A stretch of DNA of 64,000 nucleotides from an uncultured Flavobacteriales bacterium (lineage in GTDB: Bacteria > Bacteroidota > Bacteroidia > Flavobacteriales > Schleiferiaceae): NCBI GenBank assembly GCA_913055685.1, contig CAJXKC010000001.1:124001-188000 (forward strand), in the 5' to 3' direction. Made by a program: the position numbers and the translations under genes. Positions 52,807 through 62,205 of this stretch are shown here, piece after piece (the first letter of the stretch is position 1; each line of letters begins with the position of its first letter). The notes under the pieces are model-generated. The model saw only the letters and a list, made by a program, of their open reading frames with translations. It searched no databases and had not been told where the DNA came from.

Positions 52807-55608
52807 TTATAATTCTTGTGCCGGTAGGCGTATAATTACTGTGGTACCAGTGGCCTTCCCTGCTTGGTTGTATTTATCTATAACTTCTAAATCGATAAGC
52901 TCATCACTCGATCGGCGTAAAAGGTCAATTCTATCCTTATTGATCTGAGTAGCCATGCTACGGTGGGCTTTCTTACCGGGTAAGTCCTTCGCCTTTACCC
53001 TTCCAATTCCATCATCATCCACAATACAGCAAAGCTGGTTCCCCTCTCTACTGAAACTGATTTTCACAAATCCGGACCCCTCTTTAGGTTTTATCCCATG
53101 TAAAATTGCGTTCTCTACATGAGGCTGGATAAGCATCGGCGGTAAGCCTACATCGTAATCAATCTCTTCATCTACTTCGATTTGATAATCGAATTTATCG
53201 CTAAATCTCAGCTTCTCAAGTTCAAGATAATTCTTCAAAATGGAAACTTCTGTCTCCACCGGATGAATATGCTCCATAGATGATTCAAGGGTGAGCCTCA
53301 TTAATTTTGCGAAATTATTGAGATAGCGAACCGCTTGTTTAGGATCCTTTTTAAAGATAAAGCTGCTGATACTATCCAAGGCATTAAAAATGAAATGGGG
53401 ATTCATTTGCAAGCGAAGAGCCTTACGCTCCATTTCCATTAATTCGTTTTCAAGCTTTAAGCGTTCTGCCGCCCTACGGTAACGGTCGCTTAACCACAAA
53501 TAAGCCAGGCTTCCAAAGCTCAAAACGACAATTGTCCAGAACCACCAAGTACGCCAAAAGGCAGTGCGAATTCTAAAATGGTAAGTCGCTTTTTCCATTT
53601 GCCACTCTTGCCAAGGGTAACGCGCCTGCACTTCGAAATAATAATCCCCTGCTTTTAAATCCGTAAACAGAGCTTCTCTTCGACTACCGGCGTAAGTCCA
53701 GCTAGTAGACTGCCCCTTTAAGCGGTATCGGTATTGCACCCACTGGGGATAAAAAAGGCTGCGTAGGCTGTAATTAAAGCGCAGGTAATTTTGTTGATAG
53801 CCAAGGTCTAAGCTCAGGGGAATATTGCTAAAAGCTTCGCGTCCGGGGGCTAAATCTTGAATGCTGTCTCCTTCTTTTCCAAGGAGATCTATGGCTATGA
53901 TCCCCAATTTAGCAGCAAGCGCTTGCTTTGCCATGGCCTTAATATTCCAAATATAAACCCCTTGATCCCCTGCTGAAATAAGGCTATCGCCCTTTATAAC
54001 AATCCCTTGAGAACTTACTGGTCCGCCAAAGAAATGCAAGTTCACCCGTTCCTTCCCTTCCACCTTCTGTTGCACGTCATTAAAGGCAAGCAATCCTTTA
54101 TTGGTTCCTAACCACAACTGCTCTTTGGAGATTACTAAGTCCCGGATTTCAGCGAATTCTAAGCTTTTTAAATCGTAATGAATCCGGGTACCACTGGTGG
54201 TATTAAGAAGGAAAAGACCCTGATTTAAAGTAGCAAATGCCAAATGCTCCTCATCTATCTTTTCAAAGGCACTTACGCTAATGCTATCCAATGGGAAGTC
54301 TCCAATAAAGTCCACTTTTTCCAATTTTCCCCCGCTTCTTCGCCATATCCCTCCGGTATAGGAAGCGAACCATAAATCGCTTTGACCGGTGCCCCGGATA
54401 CGGAAAATACTAGCTCCTTCTAAACGCTCAGAACTGTATTGCAATTGAGCTTTGGAGGCTCCAGCCTGATAAGTCCATATGCCTTCCGAGCTTCCCACCC
54501 AAAGCGTATCACCATCAGCCTTCAAGGAAAAGATAAACCCCCTAAGCCCTAAATTTCTTTGTCGACCAAGCTCCGGGTTATAAGCCACCAAGCCCCTTTC
54601 GGTTCCTAAGATCAATTCTCCATTAAAGGAGCACATGCTTAAGATAAGGCCTAAGCCCTCTACCTTTTCCTTGCGAAAACCTTGACCTAAAGATTCGAGT
54701 CCTAAGGCAGTAGAGAAATAAAGTCTTCCATTAGCATGCCCGGCACTGAGCAGAGGTAATTGTCTAGGAAAATAGTGTTCCCAAGGGCTATGCAAACGGA
54801 ATAAAGCGTCTTGCCCGATTAAGAGAATGGTTCCCGTCGATGAAATGAAAAAATCCTTGGGTTGCTTCTCGCTGATTGGCAAAGGAAGCTTCATCAAAAA
54901 CTTCCGATCTTTATACAAGCGCAGGCCACTTCGATAAACCGCCGCAGTATACCCTTTCTCCCATTTGCAGAGAATTGGCTCACTTGAATCGGAAGCAATT
55001 TCCGGAAATAATTGGTGGTAAATTATACTATCTGCGAATGTTTCTCTTTGCCATGAGTCGTTCTGCCGCCTTAATCGCTCCAGTTTCTCCTGGATCAAAA
55101 ACAGCCCGATAGAGCTTCTAATAAGTTTTGAATTGGGTGCTATTAAACTACCTAGCTTTATTAGGCTATCCCCTTGAATTGACCACAAAGTCTGATCCGC
55201 TATCACCAGTGGGCCATATTGACTAGCTAAAATTTGCTCGACCGCGGAATTCGCTTGCCAGAGCATTTTAAAACTTAAACCATCGTAATGCCAAATGCTT
55301 TTGCCGTCATGCCATAAAAGTTGCTGTGAAATGGAGTCGAAAATAAGCTCCTCTACTACCGGAAAGTCTTCCAAACCGTAGTTTTCGAAGCTGTAGCCAT
55401 CATAACGTAAGAGTCCGGCTCCTTCTGAGGCTAACCAGGTAAAACCAGCAGGTCCCTCGCAAATGGCATTAATACCCGCGGTAGGTAAACCCTCCTCTAA
55501 TCCAATTTTATCAAAGGTGTACTGTTGGGCCCTAAGTAGGCATCCGCTTATTAAAGCGCTTAGAAATATTAAAAAACGACTTAAGCTCAGTGTGTTAGGT
55601 AGTTTCGT
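52807..55608 (-). CDS. Propeller-containing LytS-type sensor histidine kinase with non-canonical start
   Basis: About 933 residues counted from an ACG at 55608. It has an export signal (LSLSRFLIFLSALISGC then LLRAQQ), a two-component-regulator-type beta propeller (about 28-590, first blade YTFDKIGLEEGLPTAGINAI), a Y_Y_Y-like domain (about 610-690), a TM helix (about 695-715), and a His_kinase domain (LRLQMNPHFIFNALDSISSF, His738) with HATPase (MLIQPHVENAILHGIKP). The frame is closed by TAG at 55618-55620. Between that stop and the signal peptide there is no ATG, GTG or TTG; the first is TTG at 55374, inside the first blade. ACG (55608) or CTG (55590) must start translation, or the start codon is damaged. 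Partner: the LytTR regulator downstream. Confidence 0.85.
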   Translation of the reverse strand, partial: TKLPNTLSLSRFLIFLSALISGCLLRAQQYTFDKIGLEEGLPTAGINAICEGPAGFTWLASEGAGLLRYDGYSFENYGLEDFPVVEELIFDSISQQLLWHDGKSIWHYDGLSFKMLWQANSAVEQILASQYGPLVIADQTLWSIQGDSLIKLGSLIAPNSKLIRSSIGLFLIQEKLERLRRQNDSWQRETFADSIIYHQLFPEIASDSSEPILCKWEKGYTAAVYRSGLRLYKDRKFLMKLPLPISEKQPKDFFISSTGTILLIGQDALFRLHSPWEHYFPRQLPLLSAGHANGRLYFSTALGLESLGQGFRKEKVEGLGLILSMCSFNGELILGTERGLVAYNPELGRQRNLGLRGFIFSLKADGDTLWVGSSEGIWTYQAGASKAQLQYSSERLEGASIFRIRGTGQSDLWFASYTGGIWRRSGGKLEKVDFIGDFPLDSISVSAFEKIDEEHLAFATLNQGLFLLNTTSGTRIHYDLKSLEFAEIRDLVISKEQLWLGTNKGLLAFNDVQQKVEGKERVNLHFFGGPVSSQGIVIKGDSLISAGDQGVYIWNIKAMAKQALAAKLGIIAIDLLGKEGDSIQDLAPGREAFSNIPLSLDLGYQQNYLRFNYSLRSLFYPQWVQYRYRLKGQSTSWTYAGSRREALFTDLKAGDYYFEVQARYPWQEWQMEKATYHFRIRTAFWRTWWFWTIVVLSFGSLAYLWLSDRYRRAAERLKLENELMEMERKALRLQMNPHFIFNALDSISSFIFKKDPKQAVRYLNNFAKLMRLTLESSMEHIHPVETEVSILKNYLELEKLRFSDKFDYQIEVDEEIDYDVGLPPMLIQPHVENAILHGIKPKEGSGFVKISFSREGNQLCCIVDDDGIGRVKAKDLPGKKAHRSMATQINKDRIDLLRRSSDELIDLEVIDKYNQAGKATGTTVIIRLPAQEL

Positions 55609-55633
55609 TAGCTGCTTCTAAAATTAAGCCGAA

Positions 55634-56404
55634 ATGCGGAAATTCATAGGGTTTTTACTATTTCCCTGCCTATTAAATAGTCAGAGTCCCATCCAAGACA
55701 TATCCTTAGCTGGCTTGGGGCGGACTCTCAGCCAGCATACCGCCACTTTAAATAATCCCAGCTCCTTCGCACATCCTCCCGGATTTTTGCTGGGGATTTC
55801 CCACCAGAGGCGCGGAGCTCTAAAGGACCTAGATCTGCATAGCTTTCAAATTAGTTATCGGCGGCAGCAAGCCATTTTTGCCGCATCCTACCAACATTTC
55901 GGAAACGACTATTACCAAGAAAACCATATTTCCCTGGCCTATGGCATGCGATTATCCCCTAAAATTAGATTGGCTGCACGAGGAGAGTTGGTCCATCTAA
56001 TGCAGATCGAAAGACCAAGTACTTGGTTTTATTCGGCATCTATAATCGCTCAATTTCGACTAAACTCAAAGCTCGCTAGCTGTATTAAGCACCAAGCTCA
56101 TTGGAAAGAAGGGGACTTGAAACATGCCCTTAGTATGGAATGGCAAATGCAAGCCAATTCAGGGTTTAATTTACTACTTGGGGGCTTTTTCGATTTTGCA
56201 GAACGACTAGAAATTAAGGGCGCCTGGCAGTACAGAATAATAGAGGGTCTTTTCTTCCAACAAGGCCTCTCCCATAAATTTGAGAATACTTGGCACTTTG
56301 GACTCAATTGGGAATCATCATCAATTGGTCTATTGATAGCCTGCGCCTATGGTGATTTAAGTGCCTGGACGCTCGGCTTGGGCTGCAATTACCGTTTACC
56401 ATGA
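55634..56404 (+). CDS. Unknown outer-membrane barrel-like protein
   Basis: A 256-residue exported protein with a short signal peptide (about 1-17, MRKFIGFLLFPCLLNSQ). The mature part opens DISLAGLGRTLSQHTATLNN, which resembles the start of PorV/FadL-like Bacteroidota barrels, and continues with amphipathic strands ending GLGCNYRLP. The function is not recognised. Its stop overlaps the start of the next gene (ATGA at 56401-56404), so the two are translationally coupled and probably act together. Its start lies only 25 bases from the ACG of the divergent kinase, so both promoters must overlap coding sequence. Confidence 0.7.
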   Translation: MRKFIGFLLFPCLLNSQSPIQDISLAGLGRTLSQHTATLNNPSSFAHPPGFLLGISHQRRGALKDLDLHSFQISYRRQQAIFAASYQHFGNDYYQENHISLAYGMRLSPKIRLAARGELVHLMQIERPSTWFYSASIIAQFRLNSKLASCIKHQAHWKEGDLKHALSMEWQMQANSGFNLLLGGFFDFAERLEIKGAWQYRIIEGLFFQQGLSHKFENTWHFGLNWESSSIGLLIACAYGDLSAWTLGLGCNYRLP

Positions 56405-58377
56405 GACTGCCAAAGATCTTAGGTTTTTGCTGCCTCGTCCTTAATCTCACAGGGCAGAGTCCCAATTTCTTGGAAAACCAAGCTAACCGCTTTATCCCCA
56501 ATGACCCTAGTATTCTTTTGGAAAGAGAGGAAGAGCTGTTCAGGGAAAAAATTTTCGTCAATTTTTGCAGCCTGGAAGACTTGGTAAGCAGTGGTGTTTT
56601 TGATCTATATCAAATAAACAATCTATTGCAATATCGAGAAAGAGGTGGTAAAATTTACAGCTTAGTAGAGTTGGCCCAGATAAAGGGTTTCAGCCCAAGC
56701 TTTTTAAAAGAAATTAGCCCCCTACTCGACTTTAGTACTCAGCCTCCCCGACCTAAACTTTATGCCCCTTGGCTTAAAAAATATAACCAGCATGAAATTT
56801 ACTGGCGCTGGAGTCGGGACCTACAAGAAAGACGGGGCTATAAAGAACAGAAATACTTGGGTGACCCTTGGGAAAGTAGCTTGCGGTATCGTTATCAGAA
56901 TGGTCGTCATTTACGGGCTGGCCTCCAATTGCAAAAGGACCCAGGAGAAGCCTGGACTGGTGAAGGCCGATTTCTAAGTCATGATCATTCCTCCTTTTTT
57001 ATAGAAGGGCAAGCCAATGCTATTATTCGAAAGGTAATTCTAGGAGATTTCAAATACGACTTTGGTCAGGGTTTATGTTTAAGCTCGGGAGGCATGGCGA
57101 TGGTAAATGCGCAAGAAGCCAACCTTAAGCTATACCCCAAAGGTCCGCGTGCTTATGCCGGTGCTGATGAAAACCAGTTTTTTCGAGGCTTGGCAATTAA
57201 CAGCGCCTATAAATCCTGGCAACTAAAGGCATTCTATTCTGTGAAAAATCAAGATGCACGTATTGATAGTCTGGAGGAGCAAGCTATCGTCCTAAACCCT
57301 AATCGGACCGGTTTACATCGCACCGAAGCTGAATCAGCGCTTATTAATCAAGAAAGGCGGCATGCTTGGGCTTTGGACATTTCCTTTGAAAATCAGCTTT
57401 GGCAGATGGGAGTGCTTGCCTTCCAGGAAAAACGTCGCGCTAATGTCCCTAACACCACATTCCAAACAAATGATTTTAAATGGTCTGGCCATTGGAATTA
57501 CCTAAAGAAAGGTTTCAATTTTTACGGAGAAATTGTGGCCAATCAAAAACTGGAATTAAACAGCATTGCCTTGATTAGTGGAATTCAGACCAGCCTTAGC
57601 AGCAAGAGCAGCATTGCCTTTTCTTATTACCTAATGGGGCATCAGGCTCAATCCAATTGGCAGGCTAATCCCAACTTATTGAAAGGCGTTCCTGGTGAAA
57701 AAGGCTTTAAGCTGCAGTTTAATCAGCGTTGGCAAGGAAATCAAATGAGTGTCCTCGGACTGCAGGAGAGTCGCTATTCTTTACCAAGCTATTTGAACGA
57801 AGGCCCAGGTCGGCAATTGGAACTATTTGGCCAGCACCTTATTTCTTATGGCGAAGGTCAATTTCAAATTAGAGCCTTTCATCAAAATAGCTCCTTCTAC
57901 CAAAACCAACCTGACTTAAAAGAATTAAGTAAACAAAAGAAACAGAGGACCCTTATTCGACTTAGTAATAGTGGGGCAATCAGCGCCAAGCTAAAACTTA
58001 AATTGAACCTTAGTTTTTCGCAGAGCTCCGGCTCCAATGGCATTCGCAAGGGTCTATTAATGGGAATGGCCCTTGTCTTTAGAAGTCAAAAGTGGGATCT
58101 AAAAGGAGGTATTGCCTATTCCAACATCAATCACTGGGATAGTCGAATTTACCTTTATGAATACGACTTGCCCTATAGTTTTTCTATTCCGGCCTTTGGC
58201 GGAAAAGCTCTACGTCATCACTTATTGATTAGCTGTAAAGTTTTCCCCTGGATGAAATTATCCATTAAACATGAGGCTTGGCTTTATTTTGATCGTATTA
58301 ACATTAGCAGTGCCTGGCAGCAAATAGAAGGCAATAGACAGAACCGATTAAAAATGGCATTCCTGATTAAATTATAA
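56401..58377 (+). CDS. ComEA-like helix-hairpin-helix protein with a barrel-like C-terminal region
   Basis: A 658-residue protein with a signal peptide (about 1-19, ending NLTGQ). Residues about 50-105 carry a helix-hairpin-helix pair, FVNFCSLEDLVSSGVFDLYQ followed by IYSLVELAQIKGFSPSFLKE, like ComEA/T2SS K DNA-binding modules. The remaining about 530 residues are beta-rich and amphipathic, ending NRLKMAFLIKL, suggesting an outer-membrane barrel. DNA or polymer handling at the outer membrane is a hypothesis. It is coupled to the preceding barrel-like gene by ATGA. Confidence 0.72.
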   Translation: MRLPKILGFCCLVLNLTGQSPNFLENQANRFIPNDPSILLEREEELFREKIFVNFCSLEDLVSSGVFDLYQINNLLQYRERGGKIYSLVELAQIKGFSPSFLKEISPLLDFSTQPPRPKLYAPWLKKYNQHEIYWRWSRDLQERRGYKEQKYLGDPWESSLRYRYQNGRHLRAGLQLQKDPGEAWTGEGRFLSHDHSSFFIEGQANAIIRKVILGDFKYDFGQGLCLSSGGMAMVNAQEANLKLYPKGPRAYAGADENQFFRGLAINSAYKSWQLKAFYSVKNQDARIDSLEEQAIVLNPNRTGLHRTEAESALINQERRHAWALDISFENQLWQMGVLAFQEKRRANVPNTTFQTNDFKWSGHWNYLKKGFNFYGEIVANQKLELNSIALISGIQTSLSSKSSIAFSYYLMGHQAQSNWQANPNLLKGVPGEKGFKLQFNQRWQGNQMSVLGLQESRYSLPSYLNEGPGRQLELFGQHLISYGEGQFQIRAFHQNSSFYQNQPDLKELSKQKKQRTLIRLSNSGAISAKLKLKLNLSFSQSSGSNGIRKGLLMGMALVFRSQKWDLKGGIAYSNINHWDSRIYLYEYDLPYSFSIPAFGGKALRHHLLISCKVFPWMKLSIKHEAWLYFDRINISSAWQQIEGNRQNRLKMAFLIKL

Positions 58378-58446
58378 TTTTAAGCTTTGAAAGGAAAGGT
58401 GGTTTTTGTACCCCATTTCATTATTAATTTGCAGAAAAATTAGACC

Positions 58447-58965
58447 ATGCTCTCAGACAAACTTAGCGCAGCACTAAACAAACAAATTCAGGTTGAAGCA
58501 GAATCTTCACAGGTATACTTAGCGATGGCTTCTTGGGCCGAAGTGCAAGGACTAGAAGGCGTTGCCTCATTTATGTATGAGCAATCGGACGAAGAGCGTC
58601 AGCACATGCTTAAATTAGTGAAATTCGTAAATGAAAGGGGCGGGCATGCCATTGTCTCTACCTTGAAATCACCTAAAGCTGAATTTGGTACATTTAGAGA
58701 TATGTTCCAGGAGCTCTATAATCATGAAATCATGGTATCCAAGAGCATTAATGAATTGGTACACATCACCCTTGAGGAAAAAGATTATGCCACTCATAAT
58801 TTCTTGCAATGGTATGTAGCCGAACAAATAGAGGAAGAAGCAGTGGCGCGCACCATCCTCGACAAGATTAATTTGATCGGAAATGATAAAGGGGGCCTTT
58901 ATTTATTTGATCGCGACATTCAACAACTAACGGTTGAAAGTGCTGCGTCAAACAATCCCCAGTAA
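58447..58965 (+). CDS. ftnA: Ferritin
   Basis: A 172-residue non-haem bacterial ferritin that oxidises and stores iron in a 24-mer. The di-iron ferroxidase ligands are visible in VEAESSQVYLAMASWAEVQG (Glu on helix A), SDEERQHMLKLVKF (ExxH on helix B) and AEQIEEEAVARTILDK (helix D). A near-consensus -7 box (TTAATTTG, 58424-58431) lies 15 bases before the ATG. It is followed after ten bases by the arginine decarboxylase gene, so it heads the polyamine operon, unusual company for ferritin. Confidence 0.95.
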   Translation: MLSDKLSAALNKQIQVEAESSQVYLAMASWAEVQGLEGVASFMYEQSDEERQHMLKLVKFVNERGGHAIVSTLKSPKAEFGTFRDMFQELYNHEIMVSKSINELVHITLEEKDYATHNFLQWYVAEQIEEEAVARTILDKINLIGNDKGGLYLFDRDIQQLTVESAASNNPQ

Positions 58966-58975
58966 GTAGCTTAAA

Positions 58976-60382
58976 ATGAAAAACACCTATTTTGATCTCA
59001 TCGATCAAAGCTATTATTTCCCGCAGGAAGGCTTTGACCTGAGAGATGAGTACCTAACCTTTCACGGTATCTCATTAAAGCACCTTATTGATAAATACGG
59101 TACTCCTTTTAGGTTTATTTACCTTCCTAAAATCGGGGATCAAATAAAAAAAGCCCGCAATCTTTTTAATCGAGCTATAAAACGCAGCAGCTTCAAAGGG
59201 AGCTATGAGTTTTGCTACTGCACCAAATGCAATCACTTTTCCCATGTGGTAAGTGAGGCTTTAAAGCATAATGTAAATCTCGAAACCTCATCTTCTTTCG
59301 ATATCGACCTAATCCTCAATTTATACAAAGAGGGCAAGTTTACAAAGGACCGCTACATTGTAAATAATGGCTACAAGACCGACGACTACTTGCAGAAGAT
59401 TGTAAAGATGCATGAGCTCGGTTTTGAAAACATTATTGTAGTGCTAGATAGCATGAGCGAATTACAAAGGCTGATGCAGTTTGCGGGTGATAATAAAATT
59501 AAAATTGGCCTAAGGATGGCCATTAATGAAGAGCCGCAGTCTAGCTACTACACCTCTCGTTTAGGCATACGCCATAATGAGATGCTAGACTTCTACGAAA
59601 ACCACATCAAGGAAAATCCTCAGGTTGAATTAAAAATGCTCCACTTCTTTGTAGATAGTGGCATTAAAGACAGCTTGTACTACTGGGGTGAGTTTCAGAG
59701 GGCAATGAAGCTTTACATTGAGCTTAAAAAACGTGCAGCCGGACTAACGCACTTTAACTTAGGCGGCGGCTTCCCGATTCGAAATAATTTGGGTTTTGAA
59801 TACGATTACGAATACATGATTCGTGAAATCGTACAAAACATAAGTGATGCCTGCGATGCCGAAGAAATTCCCCATCCCAATATTTTCACCGAATTTGGAA
59901 AATACACTGTAGGTGAATCGGGGGCAATCATTTTTAAGGTGCTGGAACAAAAGAAGCAAAACGACACGGAGAATTGGTACATCATTAACAACAGCTTAAT
60001 GAATACTATTCCCGATGCTTGGAGTATCCACGAAAAATTCATTCTCCTACCTATCAATAAATGGGACCGTGAATACCAAAGGGTAAACATTGGTGGTATT
60101 AGTTGCGATCATTCCGACTACTATAATTCGGATGAACTAAACCAAGAAGTAATGCTCCCGCAATATGATGGTGAAAAAGATGATGAACCCTTGTACTTAG
60201 GCTTCTTCCACACGGGAGCATATCAAGATGCCATTAGTGGCTATGGAGGAATTAAACACTGCTTAATCCCCTCACCAAAACACGTTATTATTGATCGCGA
60301 TGAAAAAGGTAACATCGTAGATTATGTGTACCGCAACGAGCAATCGGCCGAAGAAATGTTTAAACTTTTAGGTTATAAATGA
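58976..60382 (+). CDS. speA: PLP-dependent arginine decarboxylase (fold III, short form)
   Basis: A 468-residue fold-III decarboxylase that makes agmatine from arginine. The PLP lysine is Lys84 in FCYCTKCNHFSHV. HFNLGGGFPIR is the phosphate-binding glycine loop, and FTEFGKYTVGESGAII is the conserved dimer-interface segment. The second-subunit cysteine motif is near ISCDHSDYY. It is much shorter than E. coli SpeA (about 650), consistent with the Bacteroidota form. The assignment to arginine rather than ornithine rests on the agmatinase gene that overlaps its end by four bases. Confidence 0.9.
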   Translation: MKNTYFDLIDQSYYFPQEGFDLRDEYLTFHGISLKHLIDKYGTPFRFIYLPKIGDQIKKARNLFNRAIKRSSFKGSYEFCYCTKCNHFSHVVSEALKHNVNLETSSSFDIDLILNLYKEGKFTKDRYIVNNGYKTDDYLQKIVKMHELGFENIIVVLDSMSELQRLMQFAGDNKIKIGLRMAINEEPQSSYYTSRLGIRHNEMLDFYENHIKENPQVELKMLHFFVDSGIKDSLYYWGEFQRAMKLYIELKKRAAGLTHFNLGGGFPIRNNLGFEYDYEYMIREIVQNISDACDAEEIPHPNIFTEFGKYTVGESGAIIFKVLEQKKQNDTENWYIINNSLMNTIPDAWSIHEKFILLPINKWDREYQRVNIGGISCDHSDYYNSDELNQEVMLPQYDGEKDDEPLYLGFFHTGAYQDAISGYGGIKHCLIPSPKHVIIDRDEKGNIVDYVYRNEQSAEEMFKLLGYK

Positions 60383-61230
60383 GAATTTACGCTGGCGTAG
60401 AAGAACACTGGGGAGACTACGAAAAGGCCAAAGTGCTTTTACAGTCCATTCCTTACGATGGCACTAGCACCTGGGGCAAAGGAGCCGATAAAGGTTTTGA
60501 GGCTTTTCTGGATGCCACCGACAATATGGAGGTTTACGACATCGAAACCGATTCGGAAGTCTACCAGCAAGGCGTACACATCTTAGAGCCTATAAAGGAA
60601 GACTCTAGTCCGGAAGCGGTCTTTGAATCCGTTTATGCAAAAACTACCGAATTACTTAAAACCGGCAAATACCTCACCTTTTTTGGCGGGGAGCACAGCA
60701 TTAGCATTGGCGTTATCAAGGCTTTTTACGAGAAGTACGATAAGCTCAGTGTTTTGCAGTTAGATGCTCATGCCGACCTTCGCCCCGAGTACCATGGTAG
60801 CCCATACAACCACGCTTGTGCGGTATACGATGCTAGTCAAAATTGCAATTTGGTGCAAGTGGGTATTCGCAGCATGGACGGGGAAGAAAAGCAGTTTGTA
60901 CAAGAAGGCAATTGCTTTTATGCACATCAAATGTGGGACAATGATAAATGGATGGACGACTCCATTGCACGCCTGGGAGATCAGGTATATCTAACAATTG
61001 ACCTAGATGCCTTCGACCCTTCAATTATGCCCGCTACTGGAACTCCGGAACCAGGAGGCATGGGCTGGTACGAAACCTTAAAATACCTACGCCGCGTATT
61101 TAAGGAAAGAGAAGTAGTAGGATTTGACATCGTGGAATTAGCGCCTGAACCTGCTCACAAAGGCTCTAATTTCTTGGCGGCTAAGCTGTATTACAAACTT
61201 TTAAGCTACAAATTCGAAAATGGAAAATAA
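60379..61230 (+). CDS. speB: Agmatinase (ureohydrolase family)
   Basis: A 283-residue manganese enzyme that hydrolyses agmatine to putrescine and urea. Metal-binding motifs are complete: GGEHSISIG, LDAHADLRPEYHG and the C-terminal LTIDLDAFDPSIMPATGTPEPGG. Agmatinase rather than arginase is supported by its position directly after speA and before the deoxyhypusine-synthase-like gene. Its end overlaps the start of that gene by 11 bases. Confidence 0.94.
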   Translation: MRIYAGVEEHWGDYEKAKVLLQSIPYDGTSTWGKGADKGFEAFLDATDNMEVYDIETDSEVYQQGVHILEPIKEDSSPEAVFESVYAKTTELLKTGKYLTFFGGEHSISIGVIKAFYEKYDKLSVLQLDAHADLRPEYHGSPYNHACAVYDASQNCNLVQVGIRSMDGEEKQFVQEGNCFYAHQMWDNDKWMDDSIARLGDQVYLTIDLDAFDPSIMPATGTPEPGGMGWYETLKYLRRVFKEREVVGFDIVELAPEPAHKGSNFLAAKLYYKLLSYKFENGK

Positions 61231-62197
61231 GGGACCAATTGGCCAGTTCATGCTGGAACACTATAAGCACTTCAATGCCGCTGCCCTCGTAGATGCTGCG
61301 AAAGGCTATGAAAAACATTTGGCAGAAGGTAAAAAGATGATGATCACCTTGGCTGGTGCGATGAGTACCGCCGAGCTCGGCAAAAGCTTAGCCGAAATGA
61401 TTCGTCAAGATAAGGTGCAAATAATCTCTTGCACCGGCGCCAATTTGGAGGAAGACCTTATGAACCTAGTAGCGCATAGTCACTACGAGAGAGTTCCACA
61501 TTACCGTGATTTAACTCCTAAAGAAGAATGGGATTTATTGGAGCGAGGATTAAACCGTGTTACAGACACCTGTATTCCTGAGGAAGAAGCCTTCCGACGC
61601 CTACAATCACACATCTACGAAATTTGGAAAGAGGCTGAGGCCAATGGTGAACGTTATTTCCCCCACGAATTCATGTATAAAATGCTGAATTCTGGAGTGC
61701 TGGAGCAGTACTATGAAATAGACCCCAAAAACTCCTGGATGTTGGCTGCCGCAGAGAAGAACTTACCTATTGTAGTTCCTGGATGGGAAGACTCAACCAT
61801 GGGTAACATTTTCGCTTCCTACTGTTTAAAAGGAGACTTAAAGCCCAGCACAATGAAGTCAGGTATCGAATACATGACTTTCTTGGCCGATTGGTATACC
61901 GACAATGCCGGCAGTGAGGGCATCGGATTTTTCCAAATAGGCGGGGGTATTGCTGGTGACTTCCCAATTTGTGTAGTGCCAATGTTGTACCAAGACATGG
62001 AGCGCACCGACACTCCGTTCTGGTCTTACTTCTGCCAGATTAGTGACAGCACTACCAGCTATGGCTCTTATTCTGGGGCAGTACCCAACGAAAAAATCAC
62101 CTGGGGGAAATTAGACATAAACACCCCTAAGTTTATTGTGGAGTCGGATGCCACCATTGTGGCTCCTCTTTTATTTGGCTACCTTTTAGGCTGGTAA
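61220..62197 (+). CDS. Deoxyhypusine-synthase-like protein, probable homospermidine synthase
   Basis: A 325-residue NAD-dependent DHS-family protein. The nucleophilic lysine of DHS is kept as Lys297 in NEKITWGKLDI, just after the substrate loop YGSYSGAVP. The NAD-binding segments TLAGAMSTAELGKSL, IISCTGANLEEDLM and FFQIGGGIAGDFP are clear. Bacteria lack eIF5A, and several bacterial DHS homologues make homospermidine from putrescine, the major polyamine of many flavobacteria. Its position after speA-speB supports this role (putrescine being supplied by SpeB). The alternative is another aminobutyl transfer, for example to a protein. Confidence 0.87.
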   Translation: MENKGPIGQFMLEHYKHFNAAALVDAAKGYEKHLAEGKKMMITLAGAMSTAELGKSLAEMIRQDKVQIISCTGANLEEDLMNLVAHSHYERVPHYRDLTPKEEWDLLERGLNRVTDTCIPEEEAFRRLQSHIYEIWKEAEANGERYFPHEFMYKMLNSGVLEQYYEIDPKNSWMLAAAEKNLPIVVPGWEDSTMGNIFASYCLKGDLKPSTMKSGIEYMTFLADWYTDNAGSEGIGFFQIGGGIAGDFPICVVPMLYQDMERTDTPFWSYFCQISDSTTSYGSYSGAVPNEKITWGKLDINTPKFIVESDATIVAPLLFGYLLGW

Positions 62198-62205
62198 GCC
62201 ATTTT

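Noticed and set aside
55372-55374. TTG at 55374 as the start of the propeller kinase
   Set aside because: It would begin inside the first propeller blade and drop the signal peptide, although the upstream frame is open and clearly coding.
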